A stretch of DNA of 35,798 bases from Hyphomicrobiales bacterium 4NK60-0047b. Its GTDB lineage: Bacteria > Pseudomonadota > Alphaproteobacteria > Rhizobiales > HXMU1428-3. A program made the translations under genes and the position numbers. The DNA is taken from the NCBI GenBank assembly GCA_040367435.1, contig BAABWY010000011.1, positions 1-35,798 of the forward strand, read 5' to 3'. A model generated the notes under the pieces. The model did no database searches. It saw only the letters and a program-made list of their open reading frames with translations, and was not told the origin of the DNA. Positions 34,042 through 35,798 of the stretch are shown piece by piece. Each line of letters begins with the position of its first letter. Within the stretch, counting starts at the first letter, position 1.

Positions 34042-34127
34042 CGAAAAACGTAGGCCGAATGGCCGTCAGCGCTTAGCGCTGCACCTCCTAGGGCGGCCAC
34101 TTTGTGGCCATTGCCCGTGAGAGAAAA
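34042..34127 (-). repeat. Modular element downstream of the polysaccharide deacetylase gene
   Basis: On the minus strand: CTCTCACGGGCAAT; hairpin GGCCAC-AAA-GTGGCC; GCCCTAGGAGGTGC; hairpin CAGCGC-TAA-GCGCTG; a GGCC/GGCC stem; GGCCTACGTTTTTCG. The same start and GGCCTACGTTTTTCG word occur in the cluster at 26013-26150. Its right end is 16 nt from the deacetylase stop. Confidence 0.8.
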
Positions 34128-34143
34128 CAGATAGGCTAGCCTG

Positions 34144-35199
34144 TTAATTTACATCCAGTTTTTGCCACTTATTCTTGAGCCTGAAAGGCAAGCCGGAGAG
34201 AAAGGTTTTTATGTAGCTTTGGTGTTGGTATTCGCCGTTGAGGGATACGCGTGGCAAAGCCATCATGTGATCTTTGTGCTCTTCGTAGAGCACGGCTTTT
34301 CTTGTGGTGACCGCTGTTTTGAAGTTGAACTGTTTTACCAATTCAAAGTCTCGGCTATTTGCGGCGCAATTGCTGCCGTAGGGAAAGGAAAAATGAGTGG
34401 CCTTCTCACCCAGTTCTTTTTCCATGATCTCCATACCGGTTTGGATTTCTTCTACCGCTTCATCTTCGCTCAATCTTGCGATGGCATAATGTGATTTTGT
34501 GTGAGCGGCCAGAGTAATGAGCGGCTCTTTATTCAGCTCGCGCAATTCTTCCCATGTCATCACGAGCTCTTTGCTCAGCGCGTCTATGTCATAGTCATGG
34601 GCCTTTGCCATTTCGCGAATGGTTGCGCGTTGCTCTTGTTGGTTGCTTCTGCGCATGGGCCAATAGATTTTATCAAACGCGCGGTATTTTTGCTCGGTCG
34701 TGACCGCCTCTAGCATTTCGCCCTTGTTATATGGATTTAGGATCGAGCTCGATTTTTTGATGATATCTTCTAATGCAAACCACCAAAGCTCGCCTTGATG
34801 ATTGCTATAATCTGAGACGATATAAATGGCCAACGGCACGTTGTACTTTTTCAAAACTGGCAATGCGATGTCGCGATTGTCTTTATAACCATCATCTGCT
34901 GTGAAGACGACATATGGTTTGCCGGATTTATTACCGTGTTTTTGGCGTTCATAGAGCTCATCTAGTGAGATGATATCATAGCCTTCTGATAACACGGTTT
35001 GGATGGTGGTTTCTAAAAATTCTGGTGTGATTTTTAGAATTGAGTTTGGTGAGAAGTCTTCCACTCGATCATTATTGATTTGATGCATGGTGAAGATGAT
35101 GCCTTCACCGCGGGTGGCGGGCGCAAAGAGCTTATAAAGCCCACTGTAATAGAGGGCGTTTAACGCAGCTTTATATATCACTAAAACTATATTTGCCAT
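34144..35199 (-). CDS. NodB-type polysaccharide deacetylase
   Basis: 351 residues, carbohydrate esterase family 4 fold. The NodB motifs are present: VVFTADDGYKDN at about 97-108 (motif 1; the usual TFDD is TADD here), AHTKSHYAIARLS (motif 2, HTxxH metal ligands) and HFSFPYGSNC (motif 3). The family removes acetyl groups from GlcNAc-containing polysaccharides. A hydrophobic N-terminus (IVLVIYKAALNALYYSGLY) may be a membrane anchor. It lies beside a Wzz/GumC-like gene on the same strand, so exopolysaccharide or cell-surface glycan modification is the likely role. Confidence 0.88.
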   Translation of the reverse strand: MANIVLVIYKAALNALYYSGLYKLFAPATRGEGIIFTMHQINNDRVEDFSPNSILKITPEFLETTIQTVLSEGYDIISLDELYERQKHGNKSGKPYVVFTADDGYKDNRDIALPVLKKYNVPLAIYIVSDYSNHQGELWWFALEDIIKKSSSILNPYNKGEMLEAVTTEQKYRAFDKIYWPMRRSNQQEQRATIREMAKAHDYDIDALSKELVMTWEELRELNKEPLITLAAHTKSHYAIARLSEDEAVEEIQTGMEIMEKELGEKATHFSFPYGSNCAANSRDFELVKQFNFKTAVTTRKAVLYEEHKDHMMALPRVSLNGEYQHQSYIKTFLSGLPFRLKNKWQKLDVN

Positions 35200-35505
35200 A
35201 ACTCTTGCGTCAAGCTTCTTACATCATACGAATTCTGACATATGCCATATGAGATAAAACTTATGTCATACTACTTCTGTCAATTGATCACTCAAATTGT
35301 TAAAATGACGTCTGGTTTCATCATTTAAACAGCTATTCAACTTTTTAAAAATTGGAATTTAAAGCGGGTGCTTTAAGTTTTTTATTTATTATTAGACCAA
35401 CTGTAGCACGGCTGTCTTAATATTCCATGATAAATTCACTCACACTTTTGGTTTGGTTGCGTGAATTTATAGTGATGCGCAGTAATATACTTTGTTTCAG
35501 ATTAT
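35200..35505. other. 306-bp region between the deacetylase and the GumC-like gene
   Basis: It carries the deacetylase promoter and one strong hairpin (35430-35470). No gene seen. Confidence 0.5.
35430..35470 (-). terminator. Hairpin after the GumC-like gene
   Basis: Perfect 10-bp arms ATAAATTCAC and GTGAATTTAT around a 21-nt loop, 35 nt past the stop codon. There is no T-run directly after the stem, so termination is only one reading. Confidence 0.4.
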
Positions 35506-35798
35506 TTAAGCTTCTGCATCAGCTTCTTTGCCTAGCGTGCCTTCTTTTTTTTCTTCTTCCTCAGTCTCTTCAGATTCTAAAATCACCGCCCTTAATATGA
35601 CAAGAGCCATTGAAACAAGGAACATGGCGACAAAGATCAAGAGGCTATAGGGCAATGGTCTTGGAAAATATGGCAGGCTTGGAATATGCGCTTTAGAGAC
35701 GATTGTTGCGTAAGCTGGTGCGATGGCGCTGTCTTTTCTTGCTTGCGCGTCTCTGAAACGGGCAAGATATGTGTTCAGCAGGTCTCTGTTTGTGCGGG
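35506..35798 (-). CDS. C-terminal part of a Wzz/GumC-like polysaccharide chain-length or export protein (truncated by the window)
   Basis: About 97 codons, open to the right edge. The sequence reads RTNRDLLNTYLARFRDAQAR, then a region ending IVSKAHIPSLPYFPRPLP, a membrane helix (LLIFVAMFLVSMALVILRAV), and a Glu-rich tail (EETEEEEKKEG) to the stop. A helical region, a proline-rich linker, the second membrane helix and a short cytoplasmic tail are the usual end of GumC/Wzz proteins. With the adjacent polysaccharide deacetylase this suggests an exopolysaccharide locus continuing beyond the window. Confidence 0.7.
   Translation of the reverse strand, partial: RTNRDLLNTYLARFRDAQARKDSAIAPAYATIVSKAHIPSLPYFPRPLPYSLLIFVAMFLVSMALVILRAVILESEETEEEEKKEGTLGKEADAEA

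Larger units (their letters stand above)
33663..34143. other. 481-bp region with an inverted pair of modular elements
   Basis: No gene seen. It contains elements at 33844-33991 (plus) and 34042-34127 (minus) in the same inverted arrangement as between glpX and recJ. Confidence 0.7.

Overview
This is a 35.8 kb stretch of an AT-rich (low-40s % G+C by eye) alphaproteobacterial chromosome, most likely Rhizobiales/Hyphomicrobiales. That placement rests on gene content: an alphaproteobacterial complex I accessory subunit of the NDUFS4 type, a two-domain cold-shock protein, recJ next to glpX, hom and a class I aminotransferase, argC next to rpsI-rplM, metY nearby, and heme A synthase (ctaA) next to a DUF2842 gene. 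The genus cannot be told from this sequence. There is no phage, IS element, plasmid backbone or CRISPR array.

Layout. 1-3.0 kb: the 3' end of an unknown gene, then a large exported TPR-caspase protein whose two ends carry a shared palindrome. 3.0-6.5 kb: tRNA-Arg(UCU), a hairpin array, the NDUFS4-like gene, tRNA-Pro(UGG), a cspA-type gene and gloA. 6.5-13.2 kb: chemoreceptor, EamA exporter, fatty acid desaturase, AEC transporter, DUF985 cupin and tRNA-Glu(UUC). 13.3-19.3 kb: recJ, glpX, hom and an aminotransferase, all on the minus strand. 19.5-21.2 kb: a lipoprotein, then a LysE exporter divergent from an Lrp/AsnC regulator. 21.2-25.1 kb: argC, rpsI, rplM and divergent metY. 25.1-27 kb: gene-poor and repeat-rich, with two tiny secreted proteins. 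27-30.7 kb: an AraC regulator divergent from a threonine dehydratase-like enzyme, ctaA and DUF2842. 30.8-35.8 kb: a small membrane protein, two tandem XRE regulators, a pentapeptide-repeat membrane protein, a NodB-type polysaccharide deacetylase, and the C-terminus of a Wzz/GumC-like polysaccharide protein running off the right edge.

The most unusual feature is a dispersed set of GC-rich structured intergenic repeats. One class is a ~30-bp two-stem hairpin present in about 17 copies. Its loop and spacer are conserved while both stems change by compensatory substitution (outer stem GCGC/GCGC, GTGC/GCAC, GCCC/GGGC, TTGC/GCAA, GTTCC/GGAAC; inner stem GATGC/GCATC, GGTTGC/GCAACC, GGTTT/AAACC). Three pairs of neighbouring copies are exactly 41 bp apart. 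The second class is a ~110-150 bp modular element with fixed linkers (CTCACGGGCTATT at one end, ATGTCC, then CTCCTTCTTCG at the other) separating several perfect hairpins of different sequence. The two classes nest in each other, usually sit 5-22 nt from start or stop codons, and one copy supplies the last ~15 codons of ctaA. I do not recognise the family by name, and it is the best candidate here for something undescribed.
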